This document shows, in pieces, positions 50,716-62,217 of a stretch of DNA of 64,000 nt (the stretch's first letter is position 1; the number at the start of each line of letters is the position of its first letter). The notes below the pieces were generated by a model. That model saw only the letters and a list, made by a program, of their open reading frames with translations. It was not told the DNA's origin and made no database searches. This DNA is from Mansonella perstans. Lineage: Eukaryota > Nematoda > Chromadorea > Rhabditida > Onchocercidae. The stretch spans positions 372,001 to 436,000 of the forward strand of contig JBAMDO010000562.1 of the NCBI GenBank assembly GCA_037074765.1, read 5' to 3'. Position numbers and translations under genes: made by a program.

Positions 50716-53573
50716 TTACGTTTCTGCATCATGCAATCTATCTACACTGCAGAAAGCGACATCAGATTCACCCTGCTCGTCAAAGTCATTTACAATAAGA
50801 CGTTTACGACTACCTGAAATAATTATTGTAAAATGTATTGTACAATTTCTAAATTCAGTCTTGCGGTTAGAAAAAAAGAAAATAAGGCTACCAAAAGAAA
50901 AATCAGAATTATCATACGACGTCAAACCAAACTCGAGATTTTAGCACTATTAAGTTCAGCTCTGCCGCAAACTATTATAGTCTTATTTTGAGATTTCCTT
51001 ATAATCATCATTAAGTTCTGGTAGAAAAATCTCAATTAGTTTTCGGATTCCAATATTTTAGGAGCTTTTGGATGAAATTTAAAGCAATTTTTGCTGAAAA
51101 TTATTGAAGATAAGCAAAGATCAATCATAAACACAATTCTTATAAGGAAACTTTCATAATTCTAGCTTCGTCTAACACAGAGATATTTACATTCTAAATT
51201 GATTTGATAACATACTTAATTTCATTTTTAACTTAATGAAATAAATAATTTAAATTAAGGACTATAGCATACATCATGAAAGAGGTTAAAACTACATTTT
51301 CTTAAACAGTAATGAAAAAAACCTTTCTGGTTCTGCTCTACACTTGCTATTTCTGCAGAAACATGGAATCTTGCAGTGCACGCTTCATCATTTGCCAATT
51401 TACCTGGGCATAGTACTTTTCCTCTCCTTACAGATTTTATAATTCTGTAAAAGTGAAAAATCTGAATGTTAGAAAAAACAAATTCACAAAAAGGAAATGT
51501 TCAACCACGTAAGTAAGACCGACTAACTATATTTACAATTTTAAGGCATTATTGTTAGGCTTAGTTTAATTTCCACAGTTCTATAAATTAATTAAATTAA
51601 AGCCGCTTTATAAAGTTACAAAGCCATTTAAGTACTTTATTCAGGAGATAAGTCACAATATGCTTCTTAAATTTAAATTACTTCTTCACTAGCTCAGCAG
51701 TTTGATCACATTTTAAAATTATCCATGCTAAAAAAGATTTCAAAGAAACAAGCAAAATATATGGCTCTTACGACACATACTTCAGACCGCACTGTCTGTG
51801 AGAAAAATTCCCACATATTTTGCAGAAAATTGCTCGGTTCTTCGCAACTATAAATTTGCCACATATAACACATTTTTTGAGCTCGAGTTCATCTGCATGT
51901 GAATTAAAATAAGTCTGTAATTCTGCAATTCCACGGGTACCTAAGCGAATCGTAGCTTCTTTATTATCCTAAAGAACTGAGAAGTATTACAAAGCAATTA
52001 TCATTAACTAGATCTTTTTTTGAATATTTAAAAAATCTTAATAACGCTCACAGAAGCAATTATAGAGCGAGCACTGTCACATAAATTCGCATGTTCTATA
52101 TTGCTTGAATTCATCTCCGACCTTGTACACAACAAACTTTTCAAAATGAGGAAGTATATAAATTTCAAACTTGAGTCTAATAAAAATGACATACCATAAC
52201 AAGCCATTTATTTGAAACAAATTGCTGCAGAAGACACTCTTCATCTATTTTTTTGCCCTGTAAAGCATGTACAGTTCATATGTAAACAAGTTGTTTTTAT
52301 TGCTATTATTACAGAGTTCAAAATCGTAGAATTACAAAGGCATGATATGATAACTAGAAAAAAATGATGGGATATTCCAAAAGAGATATGACCTCATTTC
52401 ATATCACATTAACACCATAGAAACTAAGAATTCGCGGGTATAAAAAACCATGTACGAACCTTCGCCAACAAATCCGAACCGATCGATAATGCTTCGTGCT
52501 TCAAAATTTCACCGTTTTCACTATGGCAAATAGCGTTCACCCACAAATGGAAGAGTATAATCTCACTTTGGGTTAAACCAAATGCATCGCGTAAAAAACC
52601 ACTCGGTTTTTGATCACTGAGCTAAAATAGCAAGGATATTGTGTAAACAACCTGATCAAAATATACATTGAATGAGATTTTTGAGTAATTATATATTACT
52701 ACAAGTCCAATATGCAGTTGGTTTTCTGTTAAATGTAATGAATTTAATAATTCCAGTGCGAATTTATCATCAAGCTATTCAAAAGGATGTTGAAATTTGC
52801 AATAAATTCAGTTTTAAAAGCATTCGTCAAGCTCACCAGTACGATATAACTGTTTGTATCATCATATTCGTCATCTGTTTGTATCAATCGAAGATTGAGT
52901 CGGATTATAGCATTATTAATAATCATGATCAACTTTTCAGTAAGTATTTTTTCTTGTTTATCATCTGGTTGAGTAACAGCACTACCTGAAATGCATCTAA
53001 TCTGAGAGAAATATAAAAATTATTGTACAATAGGTTAGTATTATCTTTATGTTGAGTAACAAAGTTTGATAAAGGATGCTTGGGAATTTTTAAAAAGTCA
53101 TGAATGGATTTCATCTTTATATTGGATATATTAATGAAAGAAAACGACAATTAGAAAAAATACTTTAACTGAAGTACCGTACACCAAATATTTACATAAC
53201 AAAACCTCATTCTCTATTTAGGTCAAACCAATTTACCTTCAGGGTCATAGATCTGGACATATTGAACAAACTTATTGCAGAAGTAATGGGCCTGCAAAAA
53301 AGAACTGTTTTGTTCATAAACCAATAAGATTTTGAGGTCAGAAATATTATGAATTCAAATCTAAAATAATTTCAATCATCCTTATGCAGTTGTAGTGAGA
53401 TAAGCTAAAAAGTAATAATGAGTTGAAAACTAAGAAAAACCATATAGGATCAACTTCACCTGCAAAATTCCGTGTTTAATGATGAGCTGTACAAGGTGCT
53501 TATGTGGCACACTGTAATTTTCAGCAATTCTTAGCAAATTCTCCAATGAACTTCGATTCAAACATTTACTCAT
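50716..53573 (-). CDS. nse-1: SMC5/6 complex subunit NSE1 (RING-type)
   Basis: Component of the SMC5/6 genome-stability complex; NSE1 pairs with NSE3/MAGE and carries a variant RING (ubiquitin ligase) domain in the nucleus. Exons are 53573-53460, 53291-53237, 52985-52837, 52621-52460, 52257-52195, 51968-51781, 51444-51323 (or a shorter form ending at 51404) and 50813-50716; all phases match, 316 aa (289 in the short form). Family signatures are HKHLVQLIIKHGILQ near the N-terminus, LLQQFVSNKWLVM (winged helix), LGTRGIAELQTYF, and a zinc motif C214-x2-C217, C230-x2-C233, H238, C241. The last zinc pair is unusual: C256-P-G-K instead of C-x2-C. Human NSMCE1 is 266 aa, so length fits. A tatttatag acceptor lies 20 nt before the ATG. 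The gene is first of a minus-strand series with the genes at 50141 and 47987. Confidence 0.88.
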
Positions 53574-54764
53574 ATTATCAGTGTAGATTCCAGCTATAAA
53601 TATACTTCAGAAAGTACGTGTAAAGGTAAGTGAACCTTCCACCTGTTGAAGAAAGAATCATGAATCACACGATGGAGTGCCGAGAACTGAATACGTAAAT
53701 CAAATGTGTAAATTCGGAAGGGAAATTGGTAAAGGTGAAAATTAGAAAGTTAAAATTTCAAAGTTCCACAAATTCCATGATTCAACTTCATTTTCTATAG
53801 ATAGAGATAAACCTTCAGGGTATCGAAATTAGTGAATTTGTATTCAGTGATTAATTGAGATTAATGTCACTTGATGAAAGACTTAAAAATGTCCCTGCCC
53901 ACTGCAGTATTCATATTTCACCTGATAAGAAATGTTACAAGAATTTTCGTGAAAACCATTCTTTTCACAATCTAATCTGAGTCGTTTACATATTTTATCA
54001 AAAAACTTCATGAAGTCACAAAATGAATAAAAACAAAAAAAAAAAAACGAATCAACCAAGAAAAATAGTGAAATCTTTCGAAAATATTATTAAACAATTT
54101 CTTGACAGCTTCAAGACCTGAAACCTCACTAAATAGCATTCACGTTCAAAAGTGCCAGGATTATAGACAAAAACTATGAGTTGCCCCCAATGATAACAGT
54201 TTGCCATAGCTTAAAGAACTGACTGCAAACCTGACGTATAGGAACCCCAATACGACAGCTGGTGGTCCGCAAGAATTAAAATATGACTTGTTAGGGTAGC
54301 GTGAAAGGTGAAAGATGAGAAACAGGGGAAGACTATTTCCCTTCCAAACATGTTAAAACCTTATTTTCAAATTAACCCTGATCAAGAAAATGTCAATAGC
54401 TAGTGTAACAAAGAAGCCTAGCTCTGAAGACATGGGGACCGTACCAAACTCTTGGGTGCGAACATAGTGCTTCATTCCTAAACCATACCCAGAGCCCGCG
54501 TTTCGCACAATCATAACACAGCCCTAAATAGTAAATACACATCCTAATCCTGCTCCATCAAATTAGTCAAATAAGCTAATTTTGAAAATCTTCATTTGCA
54601 TAAATACAGCACGTAAAATTATAAAACATCCAACCCATCCTTATATAAATTGAAAAATTAGACATCGAAATGCTACTCTCGCTTAATAAAGAACAGCAAG
54701 AGCACCTAAACAACGATAAATTTTAGCTCAATTTAGGTATTTCAATCTTCACTTTTGGAAGATC
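53574..54764. other. Spacer between the unknown 176-aa gene and NSE1
   Basis: About 1.2 kb with no supported exon on either strand. A minus-strand tatttatag at 53594-53602 could be a leader acceptor for NSE1. A poly-A run lies near 54036. Otherwise nothing recognised. Confidence 0.5.
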
Positions 54765-56614
54765 TCACAAACTACCGACTTTTCTTAAAATTAAATGTCC
54801 ATGTGACCGGTTATGTTCATGCAGCTCATCGAAATCAACGTCATCGCTACTGAATGAACTTCTAGTTGTGTATGTAGCAACATCAGAACAATCGTCCTCA
54901 AATGCACTGTTCGGTAATCCAATCTGATGGCATTGTCTCGGTGGCAGATTGAATAATTGAATAATAATGAACACCGTTCCAAAGATGTTTTCAATGTTTG
55001 CTCAGGAAGTTCCTCGCTAATATACCAGGATGTTTTGTATAAGCGTTCAAAATTGGAAAGTGCTTGTGGCATTCTGAAATGCAGTTTTCACACCAAACAC
55101 TAGATTTGCTATTTTAACCTATTACACTTGCTTAATAAAAATCCTAGTGAATATATAAATGTCTAACTAAATCTCATAAAATTCTCGATAATTTTTATAA
55201 AATACGATATTAAAACGCCGAATGAACTGAGTTTTTCATTTTCTTTTGCTTCAAATTAAATAGCTTTTATTCGAGAAATGTAATCAAAAAAAAGAAATCA
55301 ACCTTTCAACCCACACGTCATAATCATAGCTTCCGTTCAAATCAGGGAAATTTTGAAATATTCCAACAACTTCTAAATCAACCGAATGAGCTAACAAATT
55401 ACCACCACAGACATCGTTGTAACAAAGTGTGATTCGCATCTTGACCTGAAAAAAACAGAAATGTCCACATTTATGATTCTTTCAATTTTCTTGATGCAAC
55501 AAGTCAAAAGATATAAAACTAACTACAACTTTCCTAATCAATTAAGTTCCAAAAAAATCCGGAAATCAACTTTAATAATCTGATTATCAAATTTAAAATT
55601 TCTCATTGTTTATTTTTGAAAACGAAAAATGGAGAAACGAATTAACGCTGCTTACCATAACACTAGCATGTTCATTGAATTTGGTCGGTAAAAGTAAGTT
55701 CGAAATATCGATAAAATCATCAACGAAATTGCTGCCATTTTTAATACTGAAGATAATTCAATCATCAACTGACGGTATCCATCCATCTGCAGATACTGCT
55801 CTTTTGTCTGTCTACAATACCTTCTTTTCCAAAATTCTTCGACCACACATACAAGTAGATTTGCTTTTCGACTTTGTTATCAGTCCTTTTGTACAACATC
55901 CTAAAGAAATAGCAACCAATTACATTGGAATAATTTAAAATACATCTTACAAAACATTGGGAATATATCGTCAAAGTTGTATTGTTTATAGTTGAAATTG
56001 CAAAAATTGTAATATACTATTAAAATGAACTTTGACATGCTAATGACACAATGTGTTAAGTTTACAGTTCGATACTTTTGCATCTTTCATTACGCAAAAA
56101 ATAAGGTCAAGTAAGCAAGCAAGCACAGCCCCAAAAATTCTAGTACTTATAAGGAGAACAAATTTATCTAAGCCAAATATATCCTTATTTTTCATATTCG
56201 AACAAAGATAGAGATAGAGATGAAAAGTAGAACTTGCTTCAATTAATTTTATTTCACTTGCAAATTTTAGAAATCAAACTGAGATATTCAACCGAAGTGC
56301 ACTGTGCAACGATCTATCTCCCTCCCACAAATTGATTCATTTCTTACTAGATCAGATATAAATCAAGTATGATTCGCTTACTAAAAATTAAAAACATCTT
56401 GAGATATTCCAAAGATATAAAATGAAGCGATCATTATCCCTTTTGATGTCAAATGTTTTATCTCTTTGCGACTTCTTCTACATCAAATAGGAAATGAATT
56501 TATGAAATTAAATAGGAAATGAATTTATGGGAAATTTTCCAAAATAACTTGATATCAATGTTTTTTTTTTGACTCTCAACATACTTACTGCGAACATTTC
56601 ATCTCTGAATTCAT
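54765..56614 (-). CDS. Unknown 176-aa protein (5 exons)
   Basis: Exons are 56614-56589, 55746-55656, 55445-55303, 55073-54975 and 54936-54765. The first four join cleanly in phase (2, 0, 2, 2). Central part: FVDDFIDISNLLLPTKFNEH, then VKMRITLCYNDVCGGNLLAH, then YDYDVWVERMPQALSNFERL, probably a beta-rich globular fold. The C-terminus is acidic and serine-rich (RSSFSSDDVDFDELHEH), ending LILRKVGSL. No family recognised. The last intron as drawn is only 38 nt (donor CG|gtgttc, acceptor ccgag). The alternative, no intron, gives a different and less protein-like tail ending at 54791. The small first exon is inferred from phase only. Upstream the sequence is AT-rich spacer. Confidence 0.55.
56485..56529. 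repeat. Tandem duplication, 25-nt period
   Basis: Two identical 20-nt copies beginning aaataggaaatg lie at 56485-56504 and 56510-56529, inside intron 1 of the unknown minus-strand gene. Confidence 0.9.
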
Positions 56615-57065
56615 TTTTAATCGCTTCTATCTCATTTTAGATAGAATTTTGAGTAACTCGAACTTCTATTTTTACTATTCTTCTATTAAGCATAATAATT
56701 TTATAGAATACGAAAACAAATTTAATTTGCTCTCACCCTGTTGTATAAGTAAGTATATCACAAAACTAGTTAGTTCCTGGGTAAGTGAAAAGATTTATGA
56801 TTTTCCAATGATGAAAAATGCTCCATCATAAATTTACTAGGAAGATATTACCGGTTTTAGTATTTTACTTGTAAACATTCAAATATTTGGATTTTATTGA
56901 AAGAAAAGTATCTAGAAATTAAAAGTTAGCATAACTTCCAGTTGACAAGTATTTCTTGAAACAAGAATATGATCATATAAAAGCATTGATAGTTGTGTAG
57001 TTGCAATCGACAATAGAAACATTTATTAATTTGTTTGCACTGAATTCAAAATTCTTCTACGATAA
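56615..57065. other. Divergent spacer between minus-strand unknown gene and plus-strand secreted-protein gene
   Basis: About 450 bp between two divergently oriented start codons, so it should carry both promoters. No TATA-like or other specific motif can be singled out in such AT-rich DNA. A plus-strand open frame at 56649-56831 lacks support. Confidence 0.4.
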
Positions 57066-59394
57066 ATGGTCAACCTTAAAATGTTTCAACGTACCGCCAT
57101 CTTCCTAAACGCTATTTTCATCGGTGATTTTAGTTTTAAATTTCATGTATTTCTACTATTAAGCATATATTGTTTGTAACAATAATCATTAAATATTTCC
57201 GTCCATCTTTCTAGAACATTGTGATTGAAGAATTAACTGAATAAGCTTACTGAGCTACGATCATTGGAGAAACAGATTGATTAGTTTGTCATTAATTTGA
57301 AATGTGATAGTTTATGGTATTGCTGTAGTTTCATTTCAGATTGTTCCACTAAACATTCTCTCAAATATTTCTATAATATGAATTTTCAGTTATCATTGCA
57401 CAAAAATGTTGTCCGCCATCATCAACTGGGTTATCTAGTAAGAAATCGATTAATATTTTGATTCCCATACCATATCTTTCTTCATTCTCTAAATTCAGTG
57501 ATCTAAGAAGTGGACTGGGTAATTCCGGAAATAGACTGGGTAGCCGGAGAAGTGGACTAAATGGTCTTCGGAGTCCTTACTATTTTGGATACTTCACTCG
57601 ATGTAAGTTTATCATTTTTTTCAAAATTTCATTCGGAAAAATATTAACTGACAGGAGTATCAATTTTGATTGAAATAAGAATGACAAAATGAAGATTATA
57701 GTAAAATAAAAAAAGAAATATGAGCTTCATTTGAGATTGAAATAATTATGAGTGACGAATTCACAACGAATTTAACTAATTACGAAAACTGATGGTTGTT
57801 TCAAAATTGAATTGATAAGTACAGAACTGCGGGAGATTTCATGACATTCTTTTGAAGTTTCTGTGATTTTTGTAGACATTTATTTGTTGAATTCAATTGA
57901 CTGGTTTTTAAAGTAAAAGTTTTAGTCACAGAAAGTAATTAAAACTTTCACTATAATTAGAGTGCTTCTTGAAAAGTAAGGCTTTATAAGAAAAAATCCA
58001 ATACTGAATGTACGGCGGTATTTATATCAATAATAATCATTGAAACCTGACAAATTATCAGAAGCATCTTTTGATTCCTTAAATTTTAAGATGTTGGACG
58101 AGCAAGCGCAAATGGAAAATGTTTAATTGGAGTAAATATTAACGGTCAATGTTGGTATGATAGTATCGGGAACAATAAATGGTAGATAAAAATATGAACT
58201 GGAGAAAAGTTGCTATATCTAATATTTTGTCCTTTCATAAGCTCTTTTTTAATCCCATTAATTGTTGAATCTTAATTTCTGATGTCGCCTTTCATGTACT
58301 TTATTCTTTGTGCTTCTTTCTGACAACACTTTCTCGAAGATATATATGAAAAATTCATAATATACCTTGGATCAGAATATACCTCGGAATTTAGTATCTC
58401 TATTCTTCTTCCTGCTCTGAGTTTCATTTCAAAATAAAATGAAAATTTGAATTGTTTCCATTATTCTAATTTAGAAAACTAAGTTTGTAAAACTCCATTT
58501 GCCGCTTCAGTTCTTATACTAACTTAACAATACGTCAAGCTAAAATGCTAATAGCTTTCTCTAATCACATCTGAATGTCTCTTTACAGCTCCATAAGATT
58601 TAGGCAAAGTTTAGGTTTCATTTTTTTTCAAAGACTGTTTAACATCCAACTTGTCATTGGGATTTTGTAATGAATTTCAAAATCTTTAATTTGGTTTCGC
58701 TGAAAGAGAATTTATTAAAATGCCGAAATGTGGAAATTACATGAAAACTCTGTGAAGAATTAACAGTCAAATAAATGATTTTTCTTTATCACATTGATCA
58801 AATTATTGCCTTCTTCGAAATGTTTCTTTTTTCCATCAATACACACAGCACACTTTTATCTGTTTATGCAATGACAGCAAACAGTTAATAAATTTACTGG
58901 CTTATTCTAGCTATGATTACCAGGAAACGAATTCGAGAATTGTTCTCTCCGTCACCCGATCGATACTGGACTGAAGCATTGGAAACACCTTAACTAATGA
59001 TAAGATGATGACCAGAAATATTCAGTCATTTGTGACATTTGTGCGATGTATATCATTCTAATGGATCAAAATATATCTTGATCTATTTAGTCTGTCTAAC
59101 GATCAAGATAAGAGTGTTTTTCACAGCTTATTTATCTATACTTATTTAACATACGTTACATATCTTCATCAGTCCAGTCGAATTTTGTAAAAGAAATCAT
59201 TTAATTTCATCGTAGATAAATAGACAGCCATCAGTGGTGACAAAAAGAAAAAAAGCTTTTTAAATTAGAGTAATAATCAAAAAAATTCTTCAACTTTTCT
59301 AGATGGACCGGCAGTGAATAGTTCATGTCCAGCTGGTGTCAATGTCGGTGGCATGAAATTAATCAAATGTCTTGTGAACTACTTTAGTATTTAA
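57066..59394 (+). CDS. Small secreted cysteine-containing protein (3 exons, 120 aa)
   Basis: Exons are 57066-57123, 57390-57602 and 59303-59394; phases agree (1, 1). Exon 1 encodes most of a signal peptide (MVNLKMFQRTAIFLNAIFIV), completed as IIAQ before KCCPPSS. The middle is glycine/serine/arginine-rich with a loose internal repeat (RSGLGNSGNRLGSRRSGLNG), then SPYYFGYFTR. The last exon reads YGPAVNSSCPAGVNVGG, with two further cysteines overall (CPAG, KCL), and stops at TAA 59394. Acceptors attttcag and cttttctag and donors gtgatt and gtaagt are good, except the first, which is moderate. A secreted nematode-specific peptide or cuticle-associated protein is plausible; the family is not recognised. 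Intron 2 is 1.7 kb. Confidence 0.62.
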
Positions 59395-59422
59395 TATCCA
59401 TATTTCAGGGAGGACTTAAAAA

Positions 59423-60190
59423 ATGAGCGGAAAGGGAGGTAACTTACCTCTTTCATCTTATTTTTTAACCTTCTATTTTATGAATTAACTGTAATTTCTC
59501 AAAGAAAATTGGAAATGTTATAATTTTTTTTTTTTTTTTCAAAAACATTTCCAGCTTCTTTTCTGGTCACTCAGAGAGATGAGCTACAACAAGTGTCCGA
59601 GTATTTATTGCCTTCCATCCTTGAATCTCAGCACATGCAACATCGACCCTTCAGTTAACTGTCAAAATACATTCGATTACTAGCTCATATATGAATTCAA
59701 AATTTTATTTGACTTAGAAACTTCTGTCTCAAATTCTACTTTTAAAACTTAATTCATCTTTCATTCCCCGCACATACACTGTTTGCTTTGTTAGAGATTT
59801 TTGTCATTTTAAGAAAAACTCAAGATGCAATTTTCTGACAGGATGTTTGGTCGTTCTGAATTGATAAAAGCGAAATTTTCTGCTTTGTTAAAGGTGTTAA
59901 ACGGTTTCTTCGGCTTCTTCACACAAAAAAAAAACAGCAATTAACTGCGAAAAATTAATTACTATTTTCCTATCTTTTATTTGCGATTCAAATTTTTGCA
60001 AATCTTACGATACTTCAAAATATAAAACATATATCAAACAATTTTATTTAAGTTCAATTTTTCCGTAGATATTTATTTATATTTAAATATTTGTGTTTAT
60101 AAACTTTAACTTCCAGCTGCCAACAAAATCACTCATCTTACGTGCAGGCACATAGAAAAGTATCAAAAGGAGTACGGTAAAGACCAATAA
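59423..60190 (+). CDS. Weak candidate: 29-aa ORF behind an acceptor
   Basis: Just after the stop at 59394 there is a tatttcag acceptor (ending 59408), then 14 nt and ATG at 59423. ATGAGCGGAAAGGGAG|gtaact joins in phase 1 to 60117-60190 behind cttccag, giving MSGKGAANK, then HLTCRHIEKYQKEYG, then stop. It could be a tiny downstream cistron, an alternative 3' end of the secreted-protein gene, or chance. A second donor (TACG|gtaaag) could extend it to an exon I did not find. No family recognised. Confidence 0.25.
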
Positions 60191-60642
60191 AGATATCGCA
60201 AACAAAAACAGGAATAGATCTACTGAAAGTTGAAATAGACCGTGCTCAGATTGCTATTTGCACTTCTTTCTGAACAAACATAACATGTTAAAGTCCAGTA
60301 GATACTGATAGTTAGTTCATGGATTTACATAAGCGCTTAAACCTGTTTTCCGATCTCATTAAGTAATTAATTTAGTATACTTTGAAAATGCAGCGAATTT
60401 TGATAATTTGTCATAATAAATGAAAAATTTAAATTTCAAGAATAAAAAGGAAAGCTTACAAAATGATAGCTTAGCAAGCGATTCGTACATCAATTTTTAC
60501 TGTTCATGAAGTAGCATAAACTTCAAACTTCCATTGATTTCTTTCTCCTTTAAATCAACTGCTGGAAATATTTTGCGTAAAGTTTTGGTAATATTTGAGA
60601 TTTGAAGTGCACTTATTATACATTAAATAAAGTAAGAGCTAC

Positions 60643-60905
60643 CTGAATAACTGAATGGAAGGAAGGTTGAAAAGTGATGCAGTGAATATATTACAGAACA
60701 ATAGTCCACTCCCCATTCTATGTCACAGAATTCAAGCAAAATTTCCAAACGTACAAGAAGTCTAAAAGAAAAAATATAGAAGAATAAGACTGAGAAGTAT
60801 GAAATAATCAAATTAATTATCTTCAGGCTTGTTTGAAACAAAAGTGCACTTTTGATCATCAGGCTTAGATATACTGTCACATTTACCACCAATCGTACCA
60901 ATCTG
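60643..60905 (-). CDS. Weak candidate exons of an unknown gene
   Basis: Two exon-like stretches. The first, 60905-60813, is open behind a ttataatcag acceptor, contains GGKCDSISKPDDQKCTF and runs to a TAA. The second, 60761-60643, has a strong ttcttttag acceptor and a donor CAG|gtagct; it encodes LLVRLEILLEFCDIEWGVDY in phase 2 to 1. They do not join into one frame, so they may belong to different transcripts or be chance. No homology recognised. Confidence 0.22.
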
Positions 60906-62217
60906 CTGATTATAAGGCGTTACTATTATTACCAATAGAGCAGAATGACTTTCGCTCACTATCGGTCAGATGTTCCAATGACTCCTTAGACCATGACAAG
61001 AATTTTTAGTCTTATTTGCTTGGATGAGGCAAGTAATGCCTTCACAATTAAATTTTTGTCGAAATTTTAGCAGTTCAGAAATCTTTCATGATAGATAATC
61101 GTTTCATAGAATTATTTTATTTAGCTGACTGAGATTTTGATTTAACCATTCAAAATTTCTAGCCCTTAAAAATTTTAAATTATCTTTATCTGAGGCCACT
61201 GAAATATTTTTTGTCTGATTTCATGAGGAAAATACTGAATTGTCTTCGACTTCTATGTTGAGAGCAGCTCTACTCCAGATCAAAAGATGAAATGGAAAAA
61301 TCTTTGTGTTGACCAGATCTAAGCTTCTCAGTTAACGTTAATCTTTAGAGAATTAATTGAATTGCAAATAGTTTTCCAAGAAAAAATCTTTATAACACTA
61401 CAATCATTCTAATCACTACTTTCCTAACCGATCTTCAATAAAAATTGCAAGTTTAATATTAAAGCCAAATTCAGTGCAAATAACCCTCAAGAAAAGCTTC
61501 AACATAGATGAACCAGAAATGGAAAATGACCAATTTAGTGATGTTCCAACTGAATAATCGGCGCAAAGTGTTGTAAAAACCATGTCTTTATCGCGAACGA
61601 TTCATAAATTCCAAATAAATTTCACAAAGTCGAGAATTCGAAAACTGTGAGGACCTACGTTTTGATTCATCTAATTATTGATATTTTGTCTAGGATAACA
61701 CATAGTAGAAACTCTCTTCATCCGCGCGTGGATCCGCACTCAACAAATTAACCGATACAAACTCATCCATAAACTTAATCGTACAGTTTTAATTCACAAC
61801 CTTCCAGAAAACTAATACCGGAGGTTTCTATGCCTCCTAACTGTTTAAGAATATATAAGTTTGGGAATCAAGAAACATGGTATTTTTTCATTATTTGAAT
61901 TCACCACAGAAAGCATCAAATTATGTACGGAAATCTCAAATAAATTCCTCAAAATCAATCATAATTACCGCAAAAATTGCTTCAGTGAGCGAGCAACTCC
62001 AGCAATGCTAACAATCATCACTAAGAAACTTTTCCTAATTTTGAGAAAAAATGTTATGCATAAAATTTTTTCAAAAGTCAACTTTATTTTATAGGCAAGA
62101 TAACAAATATAAGTTGTAAATGCAATGAAGTAGCTATTTTAAGTTAATTCGCAAAAAATAAAAAGAAGAACCTTGGATTACGCAATAAGATTAAGGCTAG
62201 CATAAACGATGATTGGT
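60906..62217. other. Spacer with no supported gene
   Basis: About 1.3 kb of AT-rich sequence. A plus-strand open frame at 61861-62094 has no splice context and no protein-like features. The 3' UTR of the minus-strand gene ending at 62218 should lie in its right part. Confidence 0.5.

Noticed and set aside
57495..57602. Exon starting at the attcag acceptor at 57495
   Set aside because: The exon is open and in frame from 57390, and only that version joins in phase to the signal-peptide exon.
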